Shown: positions 6,613 to 16,389, counted from the stretch's first letter. The stretch: DNA of 18,120 nucleotides from JAZRGE01 sp045644025 (GCA_045644025.1 JAZRGE010000121.1:1-18120); one strand, 5' to 3'. Numbers and translations are program-made. Notes: a model not told the origin generated them from the sequence alone.

Positions 6613-6641
6613 AGGATACCATAACACAGGAAAAAAATCAA
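6613..6641 (-). promoter_or_regulatory. Promoter of the riboswitch-oadB unit
   Basis: TTGATT (6641-6636) and TATCCT (6618-6613) on the minus strand have a 17-base spacer. They lie directly after the glnN stop codon. The inferred start near 6606 falls almost exactly on the first base of the aptamer. Confidence 0.65.
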
Positions 6642-6643
6642 GA

Positions 6644-8743
<2,100 letters not shown>

Positions 8744-8774
8744 AAAACAAACCTCCTTGCATATATTCTATATA

Positions 8775-8803
8775 ATGTTATCACATCTTTTCTTTCAGTG
8801 CAA
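8775..8803 (-). promoter_or_regulatory. Promoter of glnN
   Basis: TTGCAC (8803-8798) and TAACAT (8780-8775) on the minus strand have a 17-base spacer, followed by AT-rich sequence and the ribosome binding site. The hexamers are imperfect, so this is a moderate call. Confidence 0.5.
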
Positions 8804-8849
8804 CAGGAAAAAGCGGGAATTGGGTCGGTTTATGGAAAAAGTTGAAATG

Positions 8850-8878
8850 TTGACAATTTGTAATTTTTTTGATAAAGT
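8850..8878 (+). promoter_or_regulatory. Promoter of the dockerin/cohesin unit
   Basis: TTGACA (8850-8855) and TAAAGT (8873-8878) are 17 bases apart, about 45 bases before the start codon at 8925. It is divergent from the glnN promoter. Confidence 0.65.
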
Positions 8879-8924
8879 GTATACAGGCGATTTTGCCCAT
8901 TAATGAAGTAAGGAGGCGGAGACT

Positions 8925-11111
8925 ATGAAAATAGCCGAAAAGATAGTATCGGTAGTTCTATCCCTATCGCTCCTTTTCTGCTGTTTCAGTATGCCTTCCG
9001 CTGTTCGGGCGGAGACAGATACCACCCCCGAAATTAATACAGAAACCGAAGGCGGCAATCCCAATGAACCCGGCAATGGCGGTGAAGGTGGGGATAGCGT
9101 GGATGATCCCTTGGAGGGTGAAGACCCCAAGGACCCGGTGGAGACAAAGAAGATCGGCGTTGTTTATGATCTTTCCACAAATCTCAGAGTGCGCACCGGC
9201 CCCGGCACCACCCACGCAAGGCTTACCCACAACGGTGCAAACGTTAATCTCTACAACGATCATATAGTGACAATTCTTGAAGAAGTGCCCAGCGATGATT
9301 CCGGCTCGGGAGATTATGCTGTGTGGTACAAGGTGGAGTTCGATTATTCGGGTGCCACTCTTTCGGGATATATCCCCAAGGCCTTTGTTCGCATAAAAGA
9401 AGTAGTGGGAGAAGTCACCCAGGATTTTGAGGAAATGATAGCCGATTTCCCCGAAGATTATAAGGAGGCGCTCCGCGAGCTGCATCTCTATTATCCTCAG
9501 TGGAAGTTCACCCCTATGTTTATAAATATGGACTGGGACTACGTGATCGATCAGGAAGCCCAGCCCCAAAGCAACTATATCAATGCCGATATGCCCGAAT
9601 CCCATCGCTCCACTTTGCCCGGAAGCTATGATTGGACAACCGATACCTGGGTGAAGCGCGGCAACAAATACGATGCTTCCAAGGAAATTATCAGCTATTA
9701 TATGGATCCGAGAAATTTCCTTGATGAGCGATATATATTCCAGTTTGAATCCCTTTCCTATGACCCTTCGGTGCATACCTTAAGCGGTGTGGAGCAGATG
9801 ATCCAGAAGATCAATTTTATGAAGGGCAAGGAGATAAAGAATTCAAACGGCGAAGAGATATCCTATGCCCAGGCATATATGGATGCTGCCGAAAAGAGCA
9901 AGGTGAGCCCCTATCATCTCGTGGCACGCACCCGCCAGGAAGTGGGCGTGAACGGAAGCGGCTCGGTGAGCGGCACCGAAAGCGGATATAAAGGCATTTA
10001 TAATTTCTATAATATTCAAGCCACCGGCAGCCTGCAGGACGGTCTCAGGTGGGCCTCTCAGTCCGGCTCTTATGGCAGGCCCTGGAACACCCAATATAAG
10101 TCTGTGGTGAACGGTGCCGATTGGATAGGCAGCGGATATATCAACAAGGGCCAGAACACCCTCTATTTCGAAAAATTTGCCGTAGTGGGCGAGGGCCTTT
10201 TCTGGCATCAGTATATGCAGACTCTTACTGCACCTTATAGTGAAGCCTCCACCATCTACAGCGCCTATCAGGACATGGGTATGCTTTCTTCGGCACTCAG
10301 TTTTATTATTCCTGTTTATAAGAATATGCCCGAAGAAAAGTGCGCTAAGCCCACAGCCACGGGTAGCCCCAACAACTGGCTTAAGACCTTGGAGGTGGAA
10401 GGCCACAGCATCACACCTTCTTTCGAGTGCAACGGTTCTACTGACTATTCCCTTATCGTGGCTTCAAGCGTGACTCAGATAAAGGTGAAGGCCACCGCTG
10501 TGAGCGATAGTGCGATTATTAACGACGGCGCAACACGCACAATAGATCTTGAATTGGGCACCAACACCGTGAATATAAGGGTTAGAGCCGGAAACGGTGA
10601 TATTAAGACCTATGTGCTCACGGTTGTGCGAGAAGAAGGGGGAGACATCCCCGAACCGCCTATAGGTGGCGGAGATATTGTTCAGGATGGCTACGAGATC
10701 AATTCGGCCTACACCGTGCAGAACGGCAAGATAAGCGGAATAGAGATCGGCACCACTCTGGAAGAGATTAAGAATAATCTCGGCTTAAAGGGAAATGCTA
10801 CTGCAGCATTCTATAATGCCGATGGCTCGGCTATTACAGATGAGGCTATCCGTGCCGCCACGGGTATCACCGTGAAGATTTCGGCAGGAGCTATAGACGT
10901 GTTCACTTTGCTTGTTTATGGCGATGCCAACGGCGATGGCGAAATAAACGCCATAGATCTGCTTATGGTGCGTCGATTCATATTGGGTACTTACGATCTG
11001 AAAGACGTTTATTTCAAGGCAGGAGACAGTAATAAAGACGGCGAGATAAATGCCATAGATCTGCTTATGGTGCGCCGTAATATTCTGGGATCCTATAAAA
11101 TTGTTCAATAA
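8925..11111 (+). CDS. Secreted dockerin-bearing endo-beta-N-acetylglucosaminidase
   Basis: The 728-residue protein starts with a signal peptide (1-29, likely cleavage after SAVRA) and a low-complexity acidic linker (30-75). A bacterial SH3 domain follows (about 76-158, with NLRVRTGPGT). A glucosaminidase domain spans about 165-440, with SPYHLVARTRQEVG carrying the probable catalytic E339 and GYKGIYNFYNI. Next are a cadherin-like beta-sandwich domain (about 486-569) and a small domain (588-665). The C-terminal type I dockerin (666-728) has two near-identical calcium loops, GDANGDGEINAIDLL and GDSNKDGEINAIDLL. The enzyme should cut glycan strands of peptidoglycan outside the cell. The start has AAGGAGG ten bases upstream. 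The next gene encodes a cohesin, the natural partner of a dockerin. Confidence 0.93.
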   Translation: MKIAEKIVSVVLSLSLLFCCFSMPSAVRAETDTTPEINTETEGGNPNEPGNGGEGGDSVDDPLEGEDPKDPVETKKIGVVYDLSTNLRVRTGPGTTHARLTHNGANVNLYNDHIVTILEEVPSDDSGSGDYAVWYKVEFDYSGATLSGYIPKAFVRIKEVVGEVTQDFEEMIADFPEDYKEALRELHLYYPQWKFTPMFINMDWDYVIDQEAQPQSNYINADMPESHRSTLPGSYDWTTDTWVKRGNKYDASKEIISYYMDPRNFLDERYIFQFESLSYDPSVHTLSGVEQMIQKINFMKGKEIKNSNGEEISYAQAYMDAAEKSKVSPYHLVARTRQEVGVNGSGSVSGTESGYKGIYNFYNIQATGSLQDGLRWASQSGSYGRPWNTQYKSVVNGADWIGSGYINKGQNTLYFEKFAVVGEGLFWHQYMQTLTAPYSEASTIYSAYQDMGMLSSALSFIIPVYKNMPEEKCAKPTATGSPNNWLKTLEVEGHSITPSFECNGSTDYSLIVASSVTQIKVKATAVSDSAIINDGATRTIDLELGTNTVNIRVRAGNGDIKTYVLTVVREEGGDIPEPPIGGGDIVQDGYEINSAYTVQNGKISGIEIGTTLEEIKNNLGLKGNATAAFYNADGSAITDEAIRAATGITVKISAGAIDVFTLLVYGDANGDGEINAIDLLMVRRFILGTYDLKDVYFKAGDSNKDGEINAIDLLMVRRNILGSYKIVQ

Positions 11112-11130
11112 AACGGAGAGGGGAATATAA

Positions 11131-12534
11131 ATGAAAAAGATAGTTTCTTTATTGCTTGCTTTCACGATGTTGTTTGCTCTGGTGCCTTTAGCTTCGGCGG
11201 CAGGAACAGCCACGCTCTCATTCACGGTTTCCTCCTCCGCCCCCACAGTAGGAAATCAGATTTCCTTTAAGGTGAATTTCACAGGCGCCAATATAGGCTC
11301 TTATCAGTACACTCTGCGCTACAACCCCGAAGTCTTGGAATATATCGGCTTTTCGGGTGATGGCGAATGCGACGGCGCAGGCGGCGCTGTAACAGCCACC
11401 GGCGTTTTCGATAACAACGTGAGTTCTGTTTCCACCACAGTCACTTTCAAGACCAAGAAGGTGGGCAGTGATACTATAAATCTCAGCAATATCATTGTTG
11501 CTGAGTTCGTGGATGGTATAATCCAAGGAATGAATATTTCGGGAAGCACCAGTAAAACTATAAACGTGGCCGCCAAGCCCGAAGCTTCTACGGACAATAC
11601 TCTTAAGAGCCTTTCTGTTTCTCCTGCAGGGCTCACACCCGCTTTTGCAACCGGAACCACCCAGTACACCATGCAGGTGGATTACACTACAACCAGGCTT
11701 GTTGTATCGGCCACACCTAATCACGCAAAGGCTAAGGTGATTGTGCACGGAGGAGATAATCTTTTGGTGGGCGAGAACACAGTGAATGTGGTTTGTACCG
11801 CCGAGTCGGGCGCCAGCAAGACATATACCATAAAGGTGACCCGTAAGGCTTCGGACTACGCAGGTGTTACTGCCGACGTGGGCGGAATATACTATTCTGT
11901 GGGCTACAACGTAGCCGAAATGCCTGCTCCTGTGGGTTATACTCGTGGCGAGAGCACCTATGGCACAAGGAAGATAATCACCTTCTCTGCGCCTGCAAAC
12001 GCGCTTAAGATTGCCTGGCTTATCGATTCTTCCAACGTGGGATCCTGGTTTGTTTATGATGAAATTTCCCAGAGCTTTAGCAAATATCAGTCTGTGATCC
12101 CTGCTGCTCCCAATTTTGTGCTGCTCAATATGCCTTCCGATATTTCTGTTCCCGAAGGATTTGCCGCTGCACCGGTTCAGCTGGAAATAGGTTCTGCAGT
12201 TTGCGATGCCTATGCCGCCACTGCCGCTGATAAGGCCGATTTTTATCTTATTTACGCCATGGATACAACGGGCACCAAAGGCCTTTATATCTATGATAAG
12301 AGCCAGGGCACTGTGCAGAGATATTTCTCGGCAGGTGCTGTGCAAGTAATCACACCCGTTGTGGATCCGGATGATAATGATGCCGAAGAGCCTGCGCCCC
12401 AAGTGGAGAAGAGAGATCCGATAGTCACCTATATTCTTTTAGGCGCCGCAGGTCTGCTCTTTGTGGGCGGCGTGATAATGCTTGTTGTGCTGCTCAAAAA
12501 GCCCGAATATAAAAGGCAAGACGACGATATGTAA
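11131..12534 (+). CDS. Membrane-anchored cohesin-domain protein
   Basis: This 467-residue protein has a signal peptide (1-23/24), then a cohesin-type beta-sandwich (about 27-147). The start ATLSFTVSSSAPTVGNQISF, the strand YQYTLRYNPEVLEYIGF and the closing GMNISGSTSKTINV are typical of cohesins. A cadherin-like domain (about 157-239) resembles the one in the preceding hydrolase. A domain I do not recognise covers about 243-405. An acidic linker leads to a C-terminal membrane helix (431-455) and a short charged tail (KKPEYKRQDDDM), so the cohesin faces outward. No LPxTG motif is present. The ATG is 19 bases after the hydrolase stop, with GGAGAGGGG before it, so the two form an operon. I infer that it holds the dockerin hydrolase at the cell surface. 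Confidence 0.9.
   Translation: MKKIVSLLLAFTMLFALVPLASAAGTATLSFTVSSSAPTVGNQISFKVNFTGANIGSYQYTLRYNPEVLEYIGFSGDGECDGAGGAVTATGVFDNNVSSVSTTVTFKTKKVGSDTINLSNIIVAEFVDGIIQGMNISGSTSKTINVAAKPEASTDNTLKSLSVSPAGLTPAFATGTTQYTMQVDYTTTRLVVSATPNHAKAKVIVHGGDNLLVGENTVNVVCTAESGASKTYTIKVTRKASDYAGVTADVGGIYYSVGYNVAEMPAPVGYTRGESTYGTRKIITFSAPANALKIAWLIDSSNVGSWFVYDEISQSFSKYQSVIPAAPNFVLLNMPSDISVPEGFAAAPVQLEIGSAVCDAYAATAADKADFYLIYAMDTTGTKGLYIYDKSQGTVQRYFSAGAVQVITPVVDPDDNDAEEPAPQVEKRDPIVTYILLGAAGLLFVGGVIMLVVLLKKPEYKRQDDDM
12508..12513 (+). promoter_or_regulatory. Possible -10 of an ldhA promoter inside the cohesin gene
   Basis: TTGTGC (12485-12490) and TATAAA (12508-12513) are 17 bases apart within the last codons of the cohesin gene. 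Transcription would start near 12520 and pass through the 12540-12569 hairpin before ldhA. Coding constraint makes chance likely. Confidence 0.3.
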
Positions 12535-12539
12535 CAAAT

Positions 12540-12569
12540 ATGGGTGAGCTGCTTTGCTCACCCATTTTT
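12540..12569 (+). terminator. Terminator after the cohesin gene, just ahead of ldhA
   Basis: ATGGGTGAGC pairs perfectly with GCTCACCCAT across TGCTTT and is followed by five T. It lies five bases after the cohesin stop, and the ldhA ribosome binding site follows at once, so it may also act as an attenuator for ldhA. Confidence 0.85.
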
Positions 12570-12581
12570 AGGAGAAAAATT

Positions 12582-13610
12582 ATGAAGATAGCGTTTTTTG
12601 ATGCCAAACCCTACGATGTGGAGAGCTTCGGCCAAGAGATAGGGGGCAGGGCAGAAATCAAATTCTATGAAACCAAACTTAATGCCGACACAGCCGATCT
12701 GGCCGTGGGTTGCGATGCCGTGTGCGTCTTTGTGAACGACACGGTGAATGCGCAGGTTATTGATCGCCTTTACGAAATAGGCGTGAAGGCCGTTGCGCTC
12801 AGATGCGCAGGATTTAACAACGTGGATGTAAAGCATTGCTTCGGCAAGCTTCACGTTTTCCATGTGCCTGCTTATTCTCCCAATGCCGTGGCCGAGCACG
12901 CTATGGCAATGCTGCTCACGTCGGTGCGCCGAATTCACAAGGCATATAATCGCACGCGCGATTTCAACTTCAGCCTTGCGGGGCTCACGGGCTTTGATCT
13001 CCACGGAAAAACAGTTGGTGTGGTGGGCACGGGTAAGATCGGCCGAGTGTTTGCTTCGATCTGCAGCGGCTTTGGTATGAACGTGCTGGCTTATGATAAA
13101 TATCCTGCCGCCGATAGCGGGCTTAATTACGTGCCGTTGGAGCAGCTATACAGCCAAAGTGATATCATATCCTTCCATTGCCCGTTAACCGACGAAACAC
13201 GCCATATGCTGGATAGCAAAGCGATAGCTATGCTAAAAAAAGGCGCCGTGATAATCAACACGTCTCGCGGAGCACTTATTGATGCAGAGGCTTTGTTGGA
13301 AGGCATTAAATCGCGCAAAGTTGGTGCGGCTTGCCTTGATGTTTATGAAGAAGAATCCGATATTTTCTTTGAGGATAATTCGGGCCATATTATGGACGAT
13401 GATACTCTGGCAAGGCTTATTTCTATGCCCAATGTTATTGTCACATCCCACCAGGCGTTTCTCACCAAAGAGGCGCTCAGCAATATTGCTGAGGCCACGA
13501 TTAATAACCTGGAGCAATTTTTTAGCGAGGGTCGAGCCGATAACGAGCTTTGCTATCATTGCGGCCGCACAGATTCCTGCCGCAAACAGCGAATAAAGAA
13601 ATGCTTCTAA
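12582..13610 (+). CDS. D-isomer-specific 2-hydroxyacid dehydrogenase, D-lactate dehydrogenase (LdhA) type
   Basis: This cytoplasmic NAD-dependent enzyme probably interconverts pyruvate and D-lactate. The 342 residues hold the NAD-binding VVGTGKIGR (148-155) and the substrate arginine R229 in NTSRGALID. A glutamate in LDVYEEES (E258 by alignment) and catalytic H290 in TSHQAFLT complete the active site. The N-terminal RCAGFNNVD and YSPNAVAEH are typical of D-lactate dehydrogenases rather than phosphoglycerate dehydrogenases. The C-terminus has an added cysteine-rich tail (C324, C327, C333, C341). The start at 12582 has AGGAG seven bases upstream. An earlier in-frame ATG at 12540 lies inside the terminator stem and is rejected. 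No substrate evidence is visible, so another 2-hydroxyacid remains possible. Confidence 0.88.
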   Translation: MKIAFFDAKPYDVESFGQEIGGRAEIKFYETKLNADTADLAVGCDAVCVFVNDTVNAQVIDRLYEIGVKAVALRCAGFNNVDVKHCFGKLHVFHVPAYSPNAVAEHAMAMLLTSVRRIHKAYNRTRDFNFSLAGLTGFDLHGKTVGVVGTGKIGRVFASICSGFGMNVLAYDKYPAADSGLNYVPLEQLYSQSDIISFHCPLTDETRHMLDSKAIAMLKKGAVIINTSRGALIDAEALLEGIKSRKVGAACLDVYEEESDIFFEDNSGHIMDDDTLARLISMPNVIVTSHQAFLTKEALSNIAEATINNLEQFFSEGRADNELCYHCGRTDSCRKQRIKKCF

Positions 13611-13640
13611 AAAAACACCCCACGGTGAGCCGTGGGGTGT
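13611..13640. terminator. Bidirectional terminator between ldhA and the aldolase gene
   Basis: ACACCCCACGG (13615-13625) pairs with CCGTGGGGTGT (13630-13640) across TGAG. On the minus strand it is followed by seven T, so it is a strong terminator for the aldolase gene. The plus-strand tail (AAATTTTCATTT) is weaker. Confidence 0.9.
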
Positions 13641-13646
13641 AAATTT

Positions 13647-14411
13647 TCATTTCCATATCTTATCCAGAGAAGCTTTGTTGGCCAGATTACCCATTTTTAT
13701 ATATTCGTAATCCGAGCCGGCCGAAATAAAATCTATGCCAAGCTTCTTCCAATGCTCTATTTCCCAATCGGAGGTGCTGCTGATTATAAGGCCAACAGCC
13801 TTTCCGTAGGAATGGAGTTTATCCGTGATTTCCTTTATTATATTTGCTTCCTCTTCGCTATAGATGCTGCCCCTTAGGCCAAGGGTGAGCATAAAATCAA
13901 AGGGGCCGAAGACAAAGCCATCTATATATGGAATCTGAGCGATCTCATCCAGTTCATCAAGCATACCTGCGTATTCTATCTGCACAAGGCGGCAGAAATT
14001 TTCGGTGCTTTCCTTAATGTAGTCGTGGATGCTGTCCATGCCGTAGTTTATGGCGTTGTTGGGGCCGATGCCGCGCTCACCGAGAGGCGGATAAAGGGTG
14101 TAGGATATCAGCTTCCTGGCCTGCGCGGCGTTGCGTATCATGGGGAACAAAATACCATCGGGGCCCATTTCCAGAACTTTTTTTGTGAAGGTGAGATCAC
14201 AATCGGGCACGCGCACAATGCAGGGTGTGCCGGTGCATTTAAGGGCGTTAATGTGATTGAGAATATTCTCATAGGAAAAATATGTGTGTTCGCCATCCAC
14301 CCAAACGAAATCGTAGCCTGCACAGCCTGCCATTTTGGAGCTGGCGGTGTCGGTCATACTGATTTGCGTTCCGATAAGTTTCTCTCTGTTAAGCATTCTT
14401 TTTCTAAGCAT
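13647..14411 (-). CDS. HpcH/HpaI-family class II aldolase
   Basis: This family cleaves or forms 2-keto-acid aldols such as 2-keto-3-deoxy-L-rhamnonate or 4-hydroxy-2-keto-heptanedioate, releasing pyruvate. The 254-residue length is standard. The probable active site is H42 in DGEHTYFSY, R67 in VRVP, metal ligand E146 in VQIEYAGM, and metal ligand D172 in FGPFDFM. These sit at a constant offset of three from the HpaI residues His45, Arg70, Glu149 and Asp175. The start at 14411 has AGAGGTG six bases upstream; a longer reading from 14459 lacks a proper site. The substrate is not deducible. The gene is divergent from an AraC regulator, which may control it. Confidence 0.87.
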   Translation of the reverse strand: MLRKRMLNREKLIGTQISMTDTASSKMAGCAGYDFVWVDGEHTYFSYENILNHINALKCTGTPCIVRVPDCDLTFTKKVLEMGPDGILFPMIRNAAQARKLISYTLYPPLGERGIGPNNAINYGMDSIHDYIKESTENFCRLVQIEYAGMLDELDEIAQIPYIDGFVFGPFDFMLTLGLRGSIYSEEEANIIKEITDKLHSYGKAVGLIISSTSDWEIEHWKKLGIDFISAGSDYEYIKMGNLANKASLDKIWK

Positions 14412-14463
14412 TTGTTTCACCTCTTGGCAAATCATACTCCTTCTTGTGGCACGTTGCAACCGA

Positions 14464-14491
14464 ATTATCAGACATTAAGATATTATTTCAA
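14464..14491 (-). promoter_or_regulatory. Possible promoter of the aldolase gene
   Basis: TTGAAA (14491-14486) and GATAAT (14469-14464) on the minus strand have a 16-base spacer. An inverted repeat ATCAGA (14467-14472) / TCTGAT (14500-14505) surrounds it and could be a regulator site. Confidence 0.5.
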
Positions 14492-14509
14492 GACTTTTTT
14501 CTGATTTTA

Positions 14510-14538
14510 TTGACACTGCATTTTATAAAAACTATAAT
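14510..14538 (+). promoter_or_regulatory. Promoter of the AraC regulator operon
   Basis: TTGACA (14510-14515) and TATAAT (14533-14538) are perfect consensus hexamers 17 bases apart. Only 18 bases separate its -35 from the divergent aldolase -35. Confidence 0.85.
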
Positions 14539-14569
14539 GATACACATAAAATATAGGGCAGGTGAAAAA

Positions 14570-15445
14570 ATGCTACCTGATTATCTTTCTCCCGAAATTA
14601 TCGCAAAGATGAACACAATGTCGCTTCAATGCACATTGGCCGAGCAGGGGATAAACGTTGTTTGGATACGTATTATAGATCCCCAAAGCGAAGCCTACAC
14701 CGCTCAGCATCAGCACACCTTTTGCGAAGCGCATATCTGCCTTGGCGGTGCGTTCACCTATAATATTGCAGGGGAAGAAATTGAGATAGGACAGGGGCAG
14801 GGAATTGCCGTTGCCCCCGGATGCGGCCATTTTTTTGCACGCGGTGAAGATTTTATTAAGTGTGCCGTGGCATTTACAGCCGAGAATGGTAGCGCGTTTT
14901 ATGAAGACCTGCTTAAAATAAAGGCCGTTAAGTTTAATGCACCTACGGAATTTTATTCCGCACTAAAAAATATTGCGTTGGCTATTTCGGGTGACGATTG
15001 CTTTTCTGCAAAATTTATTGAATGTCACGCTTTTGGCGTAATCCATTCCATATTAAAGACTGTGGATTTTCCGATCCCGGCAGCCGATTCGGCCACCAAG
15101 GCGGAGTTTGATCCACGATTGGCTGTGGCCAAAAGATATATTCGTTCCAACAAAGAAAAAATGCTTTCCTGCGAAGACGTGGCCCAGGAATGCGGGCTTT
15201 CGGCAAAGCAATTGGGCAGGTTGTTCAAAAAATATGCAGGGCAGAGCCTTGCGGAATATATAAAGGATTGCAAATTGAAAGACTGCGAAGAACTGCTGCT
15301 GAACAGCCGCTACAGCGTGAAGGAAGTGGCTTTTATGCTGGGCTTTGAAAATGAGTATTATTTCGGCAGCTTTTTTAAGCGGCATTATGGTATGCCCCCC
15401 GGAGCGTTTAAGAAGCAAAATGCTATGGCTAAGGAGGATATATGA
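14570..15445 (+). CDS. AraC-family transcriptional regulator
   Basis: The 291-residue protein has an N-terminal cupin-like sensing domain (about 40-95, with HQHTFCEAHICLGG and APGCGHFF) and a C-terminal double helix-turn-helix (about 181-283). The first helix-turn-helix contains LSCEDVAQECGLSAKQLGRLFKK, split across a linker, and the second contains SVKEVAFMLGFENEYYFGSFFKR, ending in the usual GMPPGAFKK. Such proteins usually activate carbohydrate or amino-acid catabolic genes. The start at 14570 has AGGTG six bases upstream; an upstream in-frame start at 14444 would lie before the promoter. Its stop overlaps the dipeptidase start region, so it leads the operon and probably controls it, and perhaps the divergent aldolase. 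Confidence 0.93.
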   Translation: MLPDYLSPEIIAKMNTMSLQCTLAEQGINVVWIRIIDPQSEAYTAQHQHTFCEAHICLGGAFTYNIAGEEIEIGQGQGIAVAPGCGHFFARGEDFIKCAVAFTAENGSAFYEDLLKIKAVKFNAPTEFYSALKNIALAISGDDCFSAKFIECHAFGVIHSILKTVDFPIPAADSATKAEFDPRLAVAKRYIRSNKEKMLSCEDVAQECGLSAKQLGRLFKKYAGQSLAEYIKDCKLKDCEELLLNSRYSVKEVAFMLGFENEYYFGSFFKRHYGMPPGAFKKQNAMAKEDI

Positions 15446-16389
15446 TGGATTTTCCCGTTTTTGATCTGCATTGCGACACATCCAATGAACTTATCGGAGC
15501 GGGTTACTACCCTAAATCCGAATTGCTTTCCAATCCTTGCCACATAGATTTAGAGCGGGCAGGAAGGCTGGCGGGATATGCCCAGTGCTTTGCTTGCTTC
15601 ACTACCTACGATTTAGCCGAAGATGTGGAAAAACTGTTTGAGGTGAAAAGGGATGCCGTGCTGGCCGAAATAGAGGCCAACAGCCACCTTATCCGCCAAG
15701 CTTTTTCGGCGGCAGATATAGAAGAAAACTATAGGAACGGATTGATGTCGGCCGTGCTCACCATAGAGGGCCCCTGCGGCTTTGGGTTCGACCCAGCCCG
15801 TCTGGAAGGCCTTAAAAAGCAGGGCTTTCTTATAGCATCTCTTGGGTGGAACGAGCAAAACCCGCTCACAGGCTCCAACGCCACAGGCGGCGGGCTCACA
15901 CAGCTTGGCCGCGAATACGTGCGCGAAGCCCAACGGCTGGGCATTGCCATAGACGTGAGCCATATCAGCGACGAAGGCTTCTGGGATATTATGGAGATCA
16001 CGGGGGCTCCCGTTTTTGCCACCCATTCCAACAGCCGTGCAGTTTGCAATCATCGCCGCAATATCACCGACGATATGTTCCGCGCTATTGCCCGCAGCGG
16101 CGGAGTGGTGGGCATAAATCTTTATGCCGATTTCCTTGGCGAAGGCGCCACGCTGGATACTGTTTGCGATCATATATTTCACTTTCTGGAATTGGATCCC
16201 TCGGGCACACACATTGCCCTTGGCGGCGATCTGGATGGCATTGATGCCACACCTAAAGGCTTTAGCGGTGTGCAGGATTATCCCGCTCTTGCTGCCCGCC
16301 TTTTAGAGCACGGCCTTAGCGAAAAAGAAGTTTACAATATCTTCTGGCAAAACGCCCTTAACGCTCTCAAAAAATGCGAAAAAATATAG
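15445..16389 (+). CDS. Membrane dipeptidase family (peptidase M19) zinc dipeptidase
   Basis: This metallopeptidase family hydrolyses dipeptides, often with a D-amino acid at the second position. The 314 residues carry the expected binuclear zinc ligands: H9 and D11 in DLHCDT, bridging E108 in TIEGPCG, H173 in DVSH, H194 in THSNSR, and D262 in GGDLDGI. There is no signal peptide, so it acts in the cytoplasm. Two adjacent ATGs (15442 and 15445) are possible. AAGGAGG is four and seven bases away respectively, and I choose the second on spacing. It overlaps the regulator stop codon (TGATG), a sign of translational coupling. The real substrate is unknown; a link to peptidoglycan or mucin-derived peptides is inference. 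Confidence 0.93.
   Translation: MDFPVFDLHCDTSNELIGAGYYPKSELLSNPCHIDLERAGRLAGYAQCFACFTTYDLAEDVEKLFEVKRDAVLAEIEANSHLIRQAFSAADIEENYRNGLMSAVLTIEGPCGFGFDPARLEGLKKQGFLIASLGWNEQNPLTGSNATGGGLTQLGREYVREAQRLGIAIDVSHISDEGFWDIMEITGAPVFATHSNSRAVCNHRRNITDDMFRAIARSGGVVGINLYADFLGEGATLDTVCDHIFHFLELDPSGTHIALGGDLDGIDATPKGFSGVQDYPALAARLLEHGLSEKEVYNIFWQNALNALKKCEKI

Noticed and set aside
6457..6643. Na+-sensing (DUF1646-type) riboswitch before oadB
   Set aside because: A sodium sensor would suit an Na+ pump, but the conserved GGAGUAGC, CGUCA and GCGAGA blocks in their order match yybP-ykoY, the manganese class.
11218..12402. 394-codon minus-strand open frame
   Set aside because: Antisense to the cohesin gene, whose signal peptide, domains and membrane anchor are all in the plus frame.
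12540..12581. Earlier ATG for the D-lactate dehydrogenase
   Set aside because: It forms the first arm of the terminator stem and lacks a ribosome binding site; 12582 has AGGAG and the family N-terminus.
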